64,000 bases of DNA from Pyrenochaeta sp. MPI-SDFR-AT-0127 (Eukaryota; Ascomycota; Dothideomycetes; Pleosporales; Cucurbitariaceae), in NCBI GenBank assembly GCA_020747015.1, contig JAGTJM010000092.1, forward strand, positions 1 through 64,000. The letters run 5' to 3'. The notes beneath the pieces were generated by a model. The model was not told the DNA's origin. It did no database searches and saw only the letters and a program-made list of their open reading frames with translations. Position numbers and translations under genes: made by a program. Numbering within the stretch: the stretch's first letter is position 1; every line of letters starts with the position of its first letter. Shown piece by piece: positions 10,954-21,841 of this stretch.

Positions 10954-12321
10954 ATGTACCCGACGCCTCCAGCATCACCAACTCAAAATGGATTCTGCGC
11001 GCCGGAAGATCGACTAGGCCAAGTTCTTGCTGGACGACTACAGTTGACTGGCATCCTCGGTGTAGGAGCTTACGGAGTTGTGTACACAGCCGTGGACATC
11101 CAAACCAATATCCCATATGCCGTGAAGGCTCTCAACAAGCTCGGCCTTGAGCCTCGCCAACGAAAGTTTCAACAGCGGGAGATCCAGCTACATCACCAGG
11201 CCAGCGCTCACCCCAATGTTGTCTCCCTGGTAAAGATCATGGATGCTCCGGATTGCACATACGTTGTCATGGAGTACTGCCCAGAAGGTGACCTTTTCTC
11301 AAACATCACTGAACAGGGCAAGTACGTTGGTAATGATGCTCTTGCCAAGCAGGCTTTCCTTCAAGTTTTGGATGCCGTCGAGTATTGCCATTCCATTGGA
11401 ATCTACCACAGGGATCTGAAGCCGGAGAACGTCTTAGTCACGGACCAGGGAATGACCTGCAAACTTGCTGACTTTGGACTCGCCACTACCGACCACGTAA
11501 CATCTGACTTTGGATGCGGTTCGACTTTTTACATGTCACCAGGTAAGTCTTGGCGTCCTGACTCACGCCGAGTCACGTGCTAACCTCAGATAGAATGCCA
11601 AACATCAGCACCCAAGGCCTACTCCTGCTATGCCTCAGCGCCCAACGATGTCTGGAGTCTGGGAGTCATTCTAGTAAATCTGACTTGTGGACGTAATCCA
11701 TGGAAGCGAGCTTCTTTCGATGACAGCACCTTCCGTGCGTTCATGAAGGATCCCAAGTTTCTCAGGACCATTCTCCCCGTCTCTGTGGAGCTAGACGCCA
11801 TTCTGAGGCGAATTTTCGAATTCAACCCAGTCAAGAGAGTCACGATTCCTGAACTTCGCGAGATGATTCTGCGATGCTCAGCTTTCACGGCCACGAAATC
11901 AGCGGTGGCAACACCTCTGCCTTCTCCACCTTTCAGCCCAGTGGACTACACCCGAGATGCTGTCTTTAATCCCTGCTACCAGCACCCCGCTGTTCCTTCT
12001 GTCGCTCCTCTACCGGCTCCGGTTTATTGCCCACCGGTCTTCCAACACTCAATCTCTTCCGGAAGCTCAAACTCCGACAACGATTCCGTGTTCTCTTCTT
12101 GTTCATCGGCATCGTCCGTTTCTTCAACTTCTTCATACCAGAATGTGGCACCTGTCCCGGTTCACAAGTTCTCTTCCCGGGTTCCCCAACAACAAACATA
12201 CGTTTCTCCTCCACCTCCAGCAAATACGTGGTTCCAGCCTTTCATCCAGGCAGCCAACCTAGTCAAGCATGTGTCCTTCCAGCAGCCGTCAATGATGGCG
12301 CCCCCGGTCCATGTCTACTAG
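10954..12321 (+). CDS. Ser/Thr protein kinase, Ran1/Ksp1/Sks1-like
   Basis: Two exons, 10954-11542 and 11594-12321, give 438 aa. The 51-bp intron has GTAAGT, a CTAAC branch site and TAG, and splits the codon of Glu197. The N-terminus MYPTPPASP leads into a complete kinase domain: a Gly-rich loop GVGAYG (36-41), catalytic Lys58 in AVKAL, HRDLKPEN with Asp154, and DFG with Asp173. The activation segment ends in FYMSPE, then NDVWSLGVILVNLTCGRNPW. This is the signature of the fungal family that includes S. pombe Ran1/Pat1 (meiosis inhibitor) and yeast Ksp1, Vhs1 and Sks1 (nutrient signalling). The C-terminal 120 residues are Ser/Pro/Val-rich and disordered. The TTG 22 codons upstream is not a valid start. 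The gene sits alone in a gene-poor region. Confidence 0.9.
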
Positions 12322-15300
12322 CTCGACGTTCTTTACTTCATTTTGATTTCATTTGCAGATACGCTTCTTCACGATGTGTTCATATTGTTCTCACATTATT
12401 TCTTGAAAAGTCACGATGACACGATAGCGGTGTTATCTTGTTCGGTGTTGGTGCGGACTTTGGTCATTCGGCGTTTTCAAAATAGATTAGCCAGGACGAC
12501 AAACGTTCTTGGCCTTAGAATACTGGCCATGATGTTGGCCTAACTTGTTTTAACTTGGGAGGTGGGAGCCTAGATGGCTCGGTGTTTTCGTTCTGGCGTG
12601 GATATTTCATTGGGGTTGTCAATCACGTAAGGCAGGAGTGGGACATGGGCATTTACACGGAGTCGCCTTTTGGTACTTTGGATCTAACAGAGGTCCATTG
12701 TCGTTCACGGTCGTTGTTTCTCATACGTAAAGATACCAGAGCTCTGCTCAACACTGTAAGGTAGTCGGTCCTGCAAGAAGGACAGAAACTTTTTTGCCCT
12801 GGAAGCAATCATCACAAACAAAAAATTAAAGATACGTTATGGCGCTGTGACTGTTGTCGCAGGCAGCCGACAGAGAGCTACATTCTTCCCAACAATGCTT
12901 CCGCCTTGTGTTGTCCTCTAAGCCATGACCTTCAATCCTTAACGTCCTTAGCGATGCCGTTTCGTCAGGAGAGCAGCCCAGCTTGCCGAGCCACTTCCAT
13001 GGTGACACAACAGCACATTGTTCTGCGCCTCAACTGCAACATCCCTGTTACCCTGGCGCAACTATCCCAAAACATGCATACGCTTGCGCAAGAAATCAAC
13101 ATACTGCCCAACCACGACCCAAAGCCCCCCACCAAAAGTCCACGGGCTGGGCATCATCTCGCTGCACCCGTGAAGCAATCTATCACGATATACGCAGTCG
13201 AGCCAGGGCACCAGCAAATCACACGTTTCACTAAGGCCCGATTCCCGCATCGCCCTTCGTGTGCTGAGCGTGTAAGTGTGCAGTAGCCTGCTAAATTTGA
13301 CGGGGGACTGTCAAGCCGACATTGCGCCCTGTGAAGTGGGACTAACTGTGAGGGGAATAAGCGGATGTGTAAGATTAGTACGGGTAGGGAACGGATGGCA
13401 AAGACACGGATAGCGGATGCAGGTGTTGTGTATTGATGACTTGATGGACGATCGAGACTCCCATGTTGAGATTCGGCGCCTTCTGTCATTCTGGTGGGCG
13501 ATCTTGTTGGGATGGTTACCTAGTTTGCATTCAGACCACTTGAAGGTAGGACTAGACAGACATGACGAGGCTATGCTAGGCCGCTGTGCCCCGAGAGGGT
13601 GTGGTGTGTTATTGGGATGCTCGTAGCAGCCATGCAAGACAGTCCTTCAGGACCACGCTGCCGTTGCTGGAGGCATACCGTGAAATTACACGCAGGCAGC
13701 TGTGAACATGTCTCAGCCACACGACGTTGTTGCTGGGACATCTTCTCGGTTGACAAAGCCGGTCAGCTGGCCGTCGAGGTGGGCTGAATTCCCGGTCAAC
13801 AGCCAAAAAAAACCGTCCCTTCAGCTCTTCACGGATCGTGTCGGCTAACCTGACAAAGGAAGTTGATCCAAGAAAGCATAGCGGAAAGCATCCAAGTAGG
13901 AGGTACAGTACCACTGCAGAACAAAGGCGTCACCGGAATCTCGATGCCGCACATGGCAAGCGCACCGTTAGGACGTATTCGTTTTTACGGCATCCAATCC
14001 TTGGTCATCTGATGAGGCATGATTATCAAAAAGTAATGACCGTCATTACCAACGTTCACGAATCACAGAATGCGCACACGTGTTGCATGGCCGAACACAG
14101 ACAGTCCCATTCAGCTAGGACACTGCCTGAACCAAGCAGTCCAAAGTAAAAAATGACTCTGCCAAGGCTACGCTGTCGGTGTGGCAATCATCACAAGTCC
14201 GCATCGGTGCTGTCGGTACCCATGTTCATTAATCCCTCAAAGCTCTGCACCGACGTATTCAACGACCGCCGCGGCGCCCCCATCATCAGATCGCCTGCAT
14301 GGAGAGCCAATTCTCACGGGTATTGAGTCAGCTACGCATGCGGCAAGTTTTATCACTTCGCCAATCTATTGTGACCCGGTTCTTTGTGCTTGAAGCATAT
14401 TGCTGCGCCGCTCGGTTCTCTGCCTATTCGCTGGGTCAATTGCCGTTCCACATTTCCTTTCTGAGCTGACCGACTAACAGCAGTCGAACAGATTCTAGAA
14501 ATTTCGCTGTAATAGGGTGATATGAACTTGGCTGCTCAACAGACATCGGCGTTCTTAGCTATCGGGCCCAAATGACGACCCTATCGAACAATATGCTAGT
14601 CAACGAGGACGTTGAGACTCGCTTCTAGACCCCCTGCCTGTCCTGCGACAAGTTTCGTTTTTTTTTGCCCGCCCTGCACGATGACTGTTGGCAATACATG
14701 CCAGTACCGGGTGCCCATGTGCCCATGTACCGAATCTGCACAATTTTTGTTTCTTCCCGAACCCCGAAGTATAGAGATGCCAAATACTTTCCGCAGCCCC
14801 AGAGTATTGCTTTTTACTTGCACGCCACAATACCGCCTTTGCATCGCGAAATTCCAGGGGAAGTTCCTCGTGTCCTTGAGTGGGCAATGATCCGCAACCT
14901 TCTCTCGTGACGGTGCCCGTCAGTTCGGCTCACCGCAGGCGGGAGCTTGCTTTATTGCCTCGGTACAGATTGCCCACTTTGGGTGATATCATAGCTTAAA
15001 GTAAGGAGCGCACCTGGCACTCCAAGCTTCGTGGCTGTTTGGCCCGTGTAACAGTTCCACGGGAAGCCGTCTTGTTGGACTGAGTCCCCAACTCGCCGGG
15101 TTTAGTGGCCGATGTCCAGCCCTACGGCCAGCCCTTGGCCGTGCTCTTGACCCTGAACTGGAGGCACTTGCTTCTGCTCGAGATCCGAGTCATGTCTCGT
15201 CTCATGATCAGCCATCTTCTTAGTCCTGAGGCCTCGAACTCAGCATGCACGCATCCGCATGCAAGGTTTGTTCTGAGAGAAGACATTGCTGCAGCATCAA

Positions 15301-18300
15301 GGTGTCAACCAGCATCAACCCAAGCCACGAATGGGCGGCTCCGAACGCCCTTCAACGTTTATTTCCTCCAATACAGCCGCGATGGGCCCAGGGGGAAAGT
15401 TGACCAAGCAATATGCGACTCGTGAAGAGCCAGCTCATTGTGTAATCGTGGCATAGGCAATGAACATTTCGGAAATACACGATTCAGATGAAATAGGCCT
15501 TTCGCGTGACTCCGCTTCAACATCACCAGTACCAGGATCTCCATTTTCGCGAGCTTCTCCGCACGCTTCTCCTGCCTGAGGCCCCAAGGTTCTCTGTTAC
15601 ACAAGTCTTGCATGGCATTCGACGGCTACACAGTCGGACAGATGTGGTCTCCTGCTGCCTCGCCAGCCACTCTTGAGACACATGACACAACATCACCAGA
15701 TCGTTGCTCAATCCTGGCACGATATTCCCCCACACATGGCACGACATGCGCCAACTGTCAACATGTGCCCGGCTCTTTTCACTTCCATACTGTAGGACTT
15801 GCATCCGCAACGAACACGGCTTATGGTTCATGTAACACCATGATTTTCCTGTTCTGGCTCGCTGCAGCAAGCCGTCAGACTGTGGTACATCATCGCACCC
15901 CCTTGAACGTAGCACCACGTTTTGGTCTGCTACATCCGCCACACGGGCGACAGAATAGGTCTCCCAGTGCGTTTGCCGCATCGCAAGGATACAAGCAGAT
16001 TCCCGTGCCTGTCCCACCGGCCCGAGAATGTCGCTGTCTGGGGAGTAGACGGGATGCCATTCTGGGAGAGCTGCATGAACCAAACCGTCATATGTGCTTG
16101 TGTAAAGAGAGGACAGGCATGAAACTGACAGCGGGTCGGCGTTACCATGTCCATACCTGTAACCCGTAGAGGTTTCAATCACCAACCAGCGCTGTTGCTG
16201 TTCAGCCCCTTTGTACGTTGTATGTGCGTTGATTAACGGCTTAACACGTGAGACGATACTCTTGTGTTCAACAGTCCAAGCTGATAGGATTAGAATATTC
16301 GTCGAGACCGAGTGAATAGTGATGTTGCTGCCTTAGAGTGACCAATATGACAGTGTATTGGGTTAGACACCACGTCGATGGTTACCTACCCAATGCTGCA
16401 ACATCCCCAAGAGCACAGGGCATTGCGCATGTGGCGAAGCATTCGTTGACCATTCCTCAAGGGAGGTGCGTAAGCTGCTTAGGCTCCTACCTATGTGCTT
16501 TGAAGCTTCACATACTCCTTGCGTGCAACGACTTGTCACATTCATTACCAAACATGAGCATACGCGTCACGCGTGCTCAGTCGGAACAATCATTCTCGTT
16601 GAACTCGCCACCCGAACAAAGTATCCGTAACAGAACCCGACAACGGCCCATCTCTGCTTGTGAAGCTCGACAGAAACCTGACACAGAACGAGAATGCAAG
16701 GAATTGTCTGGCCGTGAGATTGGCTACGGGGTCCCACATCTTACCCGCAGCCAACTCGCATGAAGAGCTTTTCGCTGATCAGGCCCACAGAAGAGGAGAG
16801 TGATCGCTAGCTAAGACCGCTTCCCGAGAACCAACGACCAGACTGTTGTCTGGAACACCCAGGTTCCCACGATATGTCTCTCAAATGTTGTCACAGTACG
16901 GTGACTACGACGATGACTGCGTGCACTGATTTCCATGGACACCTCCCTATGCGATTCTTGTGCCTTCCAACCTGTCTTCCTATTTGACGACGGCAATGCA
17001 GACGCACAAGTATGGCTGTATACTTTCCGCATAGCTACAGCCTACTCGACGCATCGATCACCCGTCTATGAAGCAAACAACGAGCCCGTAATCTCAGAGT
17101 CTGGAACCTCCAACACGTACATGCATATCCGCCCCTTCTTCTTCATGCAAGCTCCGCACCAACATCGCAGCCATGCTCAAAAGTTCCGTCCCCGTTCAGC
17201 CCCACCGCCCGTAGGCGCGCCCGAAATATCTCCTCCCTCGAGTCCTTCGTTGCACGGCATGCGTAGCCGCGTCGGAGAATTTAAAACCCAGTGGAGCCCT
17301 TTCTCATCTCTCGAGTCCACTTAGCCTGCAGTCCAGCAGCACGGCATGATGAGGGGGCGAGGGGGTGGTGCTCCACAACGTCTAGAGTATTGCTCTGCGT
17401 TCTTCGGCCACGCGAGAGTAGATGACGGACTTGAAGCTAACGGGCGTGCAGATGCAGTATGGATCAAGAGGATGTGTTTCGGGGATTTTTCCGCACACAA
17501 TGCACGAGGTGCGTAGTAGACCGCTAGTTTCACTGTCTCGTGACGTGGTGATTTCTAGGTGCATGTTTCGTGCAAGTGCTACTTTGCTACAACGTAAAAC
17601 TTCGTTCCATTCTCGCCTGGGCACCTGTGGGGTTTCAATGTGGTTCTTCACCGCTTGACGAATACTCATGGGTAAGCTTTGTGTGTATCTACAACACAGA
17701 TGGTGAACGAGGCTTACTACAATATGGAGCTGTAATTCCCAAGATCAGCTTGATAAAGACTCGCTGAGTTTGCGAGGCACCACAAACTCCGAATGAGATA
17801 TGAAGGTATAGTAAGCGGGAAGGCACCCGAGGCTGTAGGTGAAACACACTCAATGTCTCTCGTCATTCTGAACGATCTCTAGAATTGCACATCGTTTGCG
17901 CTTTCTCTTCATCAAATCGTCTTCTGACTACTGTCTTCTTATCTTCCTTCATCGATATCTTCTTAACCGCTGGCGCCCCAAGAGGAGCTATCCGATTCTT
18001 TTCTTCTATACAAAGATTCATCTTTCCTCATTCAAATTGATCGAGGTTGTCTCCACAAGGTCTGCTTACTTACATATCTTGGAGATGCTCAGAGAATGAG
18101 TACTTGCCAAGTCAAACCCCCCAGAAACTGTTGAGCAGGAGTGTGAGATATTCTGAGCTCTGATGAGATTCGGTCAACACTATCAGCTGGTGTTTCTTCA
18201 TAATCAAAAGGGATAAATGAAAGCCTTTGATCTCTTGCCATGCATACATACATGCATGCCCAGTACTCGAGGAAATGTAACGCAAGTAGCCTTTGGTATA

Positions 18301-19581
18301 CCAAGGACATACTTTGAAGAAATTCGTATTGACCCTGGGCCACTGTTGCCTCCCCTTCGTCCTTCCCGAAAATAGCCCACTTCTACTGGACAACTAATAT
18401 TTTGTTAAAGTACGACGATGAAGATACAGCTATAACAGCTTTCGACTCTCTTCGTTCTCGAAAAGCATGTGCTTCTCGTATGCATCGTCAACGTTAGTTT
18501 GAACGAACCTGGGCCGATGCTCCTACAGGCAGCATACATCTAGCATACTCATAGAAATTAACTTCCTCACTCTGATCTAGATAGGTAGGTTCAAATATAT
18601 AACTGGAGAGATGTCTAATGAACAGCTAGCAATATAGCCTCAGGAGAGATGTCCTCACTCTCCATGTTCACAGTTACGATAGCCATATGGCCAGAAGTGT
18701 ACACAACTAACCTTCTAAAACATACCAATTCGAGCCATGAGATAACCATTCCCAATAGACATAGCTTAAATTGAAAAATCGACGCAAAATTGCCTCATTC
18801 GAGCAGAGATAATGTATAGAGATGATACTACCATGCTGAGACATCACATCAACACGCCCTCAAACATAGTCTCACGATTTGATCTCGAGCATTTTCTGTA
18901 CTTTCTCGCTCAATCAAAACTACTTCAGTTCCATGTGTGAATTAATAGTTCGCCATCAATTGCATTGCTTACGGAGAACATCTCCATAGCTACTATGCGA
19001 TTCACGAGTTCAGCGTTGTATCGAAGGCGAAGGATAGTAGTACACAGTCCAAAGACTGCTTCGAGATTCAATTCAATTTGAAGCTGTCTGTGAGCGTCAT
19101 GTTCGTGGGGCAATGTCAGCTATTTACAGCGCGTTATAACACTACTATGGTGATTTCGTCTTTCACTCGCCCTCCACAGCATCTTATTCACGAGTCGTGT
19201 ATGGCGGGAAGAGCGACGACTCTTCAGAGAGAACATTAAAGGATTGCGAAATATATACTACGGCTTATAGATGTCATTGCAAGTGTTCAAAAGGTATCAT
19301 GGGAAATGTACGAGCCCAACAAGCAGTATCAAATGCAAAGTGAAGAGTGTAGTATATTCTACCGAGGCATCCCAGCACACCTATACCAATATCTCGAGCA
19401 AGGGGTGTCGAGAGTCTGAAAGGGTATTAAGAGTGGGATGAAGACATCTATGTGTACCTTCCTTTGATGTGCCACTTAAACGTGCCTTCAATGCTTGCGC
19501 ATACATTGTATAATTTGGTGTCATTGTGTTGATTATTAGACCCAGAAGTGTATATGATGGCCTGATCCCCGACTTGTAACC
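12322..19581. other. Long gene-poor region (right half of the desert)
   Basis: About 7.3 kb between the kinase stop and the convergent membrane-protein gene. No convincing gene is seen. The longest frames (15.5-16.2 kb, overlapping on opposite strands; 16.3-16.8 and 16.9-17.3 kb on plus) have no domains and composition typical of chance. The first 500 bp should hold the kinase 3' UTR. The stretch from about 17.8 to 19.5 kb is richer in A and T. A perfect 17-bp palindrome lies at 14033-14049. A 7-bp inverted repeat built of CATGCAT units lies near 18.24 kb. Confidence 0.5.
14033..14049. promoter_or_regulatory. Perfect 17-bp palindrome (GTAATGAC-C-GTCATTAC)
   Basis: The two 8-bp arms are exact inverted copies around a single C. 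The centre, TGACCGTCA, is a one-base-spaced relative of the bZIP/CRE core TGACGTCA. This suggests a dimeric transcription-factor site, but no nearby gene supports it. Confidence 0.4.
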
Positions 19582-21247
19582 TCACGGCTTGTCCGGCTCT
19601 AGACTTCCACCTGGCGGCTTTGCAGCCTTCTCTTTGTCTACTTGGGTTCTCTCGTGTGGTTTCTCGTCTGGTGTTAAATCTATCTTCTGCTCTCGTGTGC
19701 TGGCTCTCTCTGCGTCGCCGACTACGACTTTGACTTGTTTTGTTGCCAAAGTTGCTTGGTTCTCGATTTTGTGTTCGCTTTCATCCTTCACTACTGTCTC
19801 GGCCTGTTCAAGAGCTTTCTGCGTCCTCTCTAATTCGAAGACAATGTGGTCTGCCGCGCTCAAGAGTACCCTCCCATCCTCTAGGTCTTTCTTCCACCTC
19901 TCCCTTCGCTCCTTCGGATATATATGGTTCTCCACTAGCTCTTCAAATCTCTTGACCTCCGCGGCTATTTGCGATTGAAATCTCTCCATCTCTAGTTTCG
20001 AGAGCGTAGGGCTATGTGCGTAAAAGTCAATTGTCTCGGACCGGGGTAGCCAGTCGACTACATGGTCATGTGCTGAGTCTGATGCTTCAAAGATAGCTTT
20101 GTGCTGTAGCGACAGGCGCCATTTGACTAGCTTGATGTCGATGGCGTGAGCTGCACTGCGCAGGCGGTTGTACGCAATTTCTATAAGATGGATTTCCTGG
20201 AGGCGCCGCTGACGTTCGTCGTCATCCATAATCTTCAGATGACAGTACTCGTGCTCTTTTGTTGCATTGATGAAAAGCAAGTACTCCGCCTCATCCAGCA
20301 ATACCGCTTTCTCCGCCTCCAATTCCTCCATTTTAGCGAGTGTGGTTTCAGTGTGGATTTGTTTAAGATCTTCAGCATAGTCGAATGGTTGGGTATAGTA
20401 AGCTGGTTCATCTTCCAGCTCTGCAGTGAGTGAAGATGCCTCTGCGTGTGATTTCGTCTTCTTACTCTTGATTGACCGTCTGCCGTAGTCGTCTGGCTGC
20501 TCGTATACCGCATCTGGTAGATGGTGTGTGTACCAAACTCCATTGTGTCGTACATACTGCTGAATGATGGGATCAAACTTCGCCATGAGCTCCTTATCCC
20601 AGAATATTGCCCAGAACTCCAGCGACCTCCGCTTCAAGCGCCTGTCAAGCCGTTTGTAAGCTTTCTGGCGCTCTCCAGTATACTGAAAGTATCCGTGAGC
20701 ACCCAGCACGCCAGCACATGCGCCAATATTGGCCATACCCAGACAACGCGTCCACCGGGGTATTGCTGGCCGGCGCATGAAGAGTGTAGGTACAGAAGCA
20801 GCGAGTCCCAAAGCTGCACCAGCCAAAGCACCATCCTCAACAGTATACTTCTTTGTCCATTTATAAAGCTTCCATGACTTGACCTTTGAGTTCTTCTGCG
20901 ACACAACTACGTTTGAGAAGGCAGAGTAGTAGTACCAGTTGACCGCTGCTCCCACCGCACCAGCCCATAAGCCTAACCTCGCAGAAGACCGTATGAACAA
21001 TGCTGTCCGTGGAATCGATAGAGAGGGAGTCACACGCTGGCTATATCTCGAGGCGAAAGACGTATATGCTGCAGCAAGGACGGTGGAGGAGAGAATCGAG
21101 TACTGGAGCGTCGCATTCGCGCCGATCGGATCGGGGCGCTTTGGAACGATCTTGTGCTGCCCTTCCCCTGTAACCTATATCAGCGAATACTTCAAACTCG
21201 ACGCGATCTTGAAGCTTACCAGGCGGTACGAACAGGCGGAGGACCAT
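19582..21247 (-). CDS. Fungal membrane protein with long coiled-coil C-terminus, function unknown
   Basis: Two exons on the minus strand, 21220-21247 and 19582-21167, give 537 aa. The 28-bp first exon encodes only MVLRLFVPPG. The 52-bp intron is GTAAGC...TTACAG, and the joined frame reads ...VPPGEGQHKIVPKRPDPIG. Without this exon the frame has no ATG before the membrane region, which supports the model. Four hydrophobic segments are seen at about 28-48, 72-94, 122-140 and 151-171; the last two are rich in Gly and Ala (GALAGAALGLAA, GACAGVLGAHG). From about residue 270 the chain is charged and helical, with an acidic/Lys-rich tail. I do not recognise the family. The glycine-zipper-like segments recall mitochondrial inner-membrane proteins, but that is only a suggestion. 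Confidence 0.75.
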
Positions 21248-21841
21248 GGTTCCAGAAATGTGTGTCGCAGCTGTGTAAACAGCCTGCGACAGGTTATACA
21301 CTCATAGGGGTTCGCGCGGAAGAAAGCTGCGAGAGGGTGTGCAGCGTGTGTGAGAGCGTGCGACGAGCACGAGGCCGCTCATCGCGCGTGAGGGTGAGTG
21401 GGCGTTGCCGGTGAGTGGGCGAGGCTGCCGGGCACATGAGGCTGACGGCTCCCAAGAACCCTTGTCCATGCTACGCGGGCAGCTGAGAACGCCGCCGATC
21501 GCAGGATAACCTTGCCAGACCCTCAAGGACCTCTGGAACAATACACGACTTGTAAGGATGATGCAAAACGCGTTAGTATGAAGCTTGGTGAAGATCGGCC
21601 CAGCGTGATGAGACAAAAGGACCGACTTGCGCACGCAGGGTCTATGGATTCGCACGTGCAAATAATCTTGGTGATAGTTCATAAGGAGTTGATTATTGTG
21701 TTGTACATTTGTAACCAAGTCAATGTCTAAGATGCTGATAACGCTACGTAAATGGCGTATAGGTATCGTAAATATTTGATCAACGCCATATGAGCCCCTA
21801 TCAGTATGCAAAAGAGAAAAGTGACCCTGAGAGTGCGTCAT
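21248..21841. other. Intergenic
   Basis: 594 bp between two minus-strand genes. It contains the promoter of the membrane-protein gene and the 3' end of the DUF3433 gene. Nothing else is seen. Confidence 0.5.

Noticed and set aside
15523..16185. Two long overlapping open frames on opposite strands (minus 15523-16185, plus 15612-16169)
   Set aside because: Each is the shadow of the other. Neither shows a domain, hydrophobic pattern or splice context, and Cys/Ser/Arg-heavy composition fits chance reading.
16935..17324. Plus-strand frame of 129 codons with an ATG
   Set aside because: No similarity to any family I know and no support from flanking splice signals. Left as non-coding, though RNA data could change this.
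17800..19560. RIP-mutated repeat suspected from higher AT content
   Set aside because: The AT bias is mild, and there is no repeat partner in the window or extreme TA-dinucleotide excess visible by eye.
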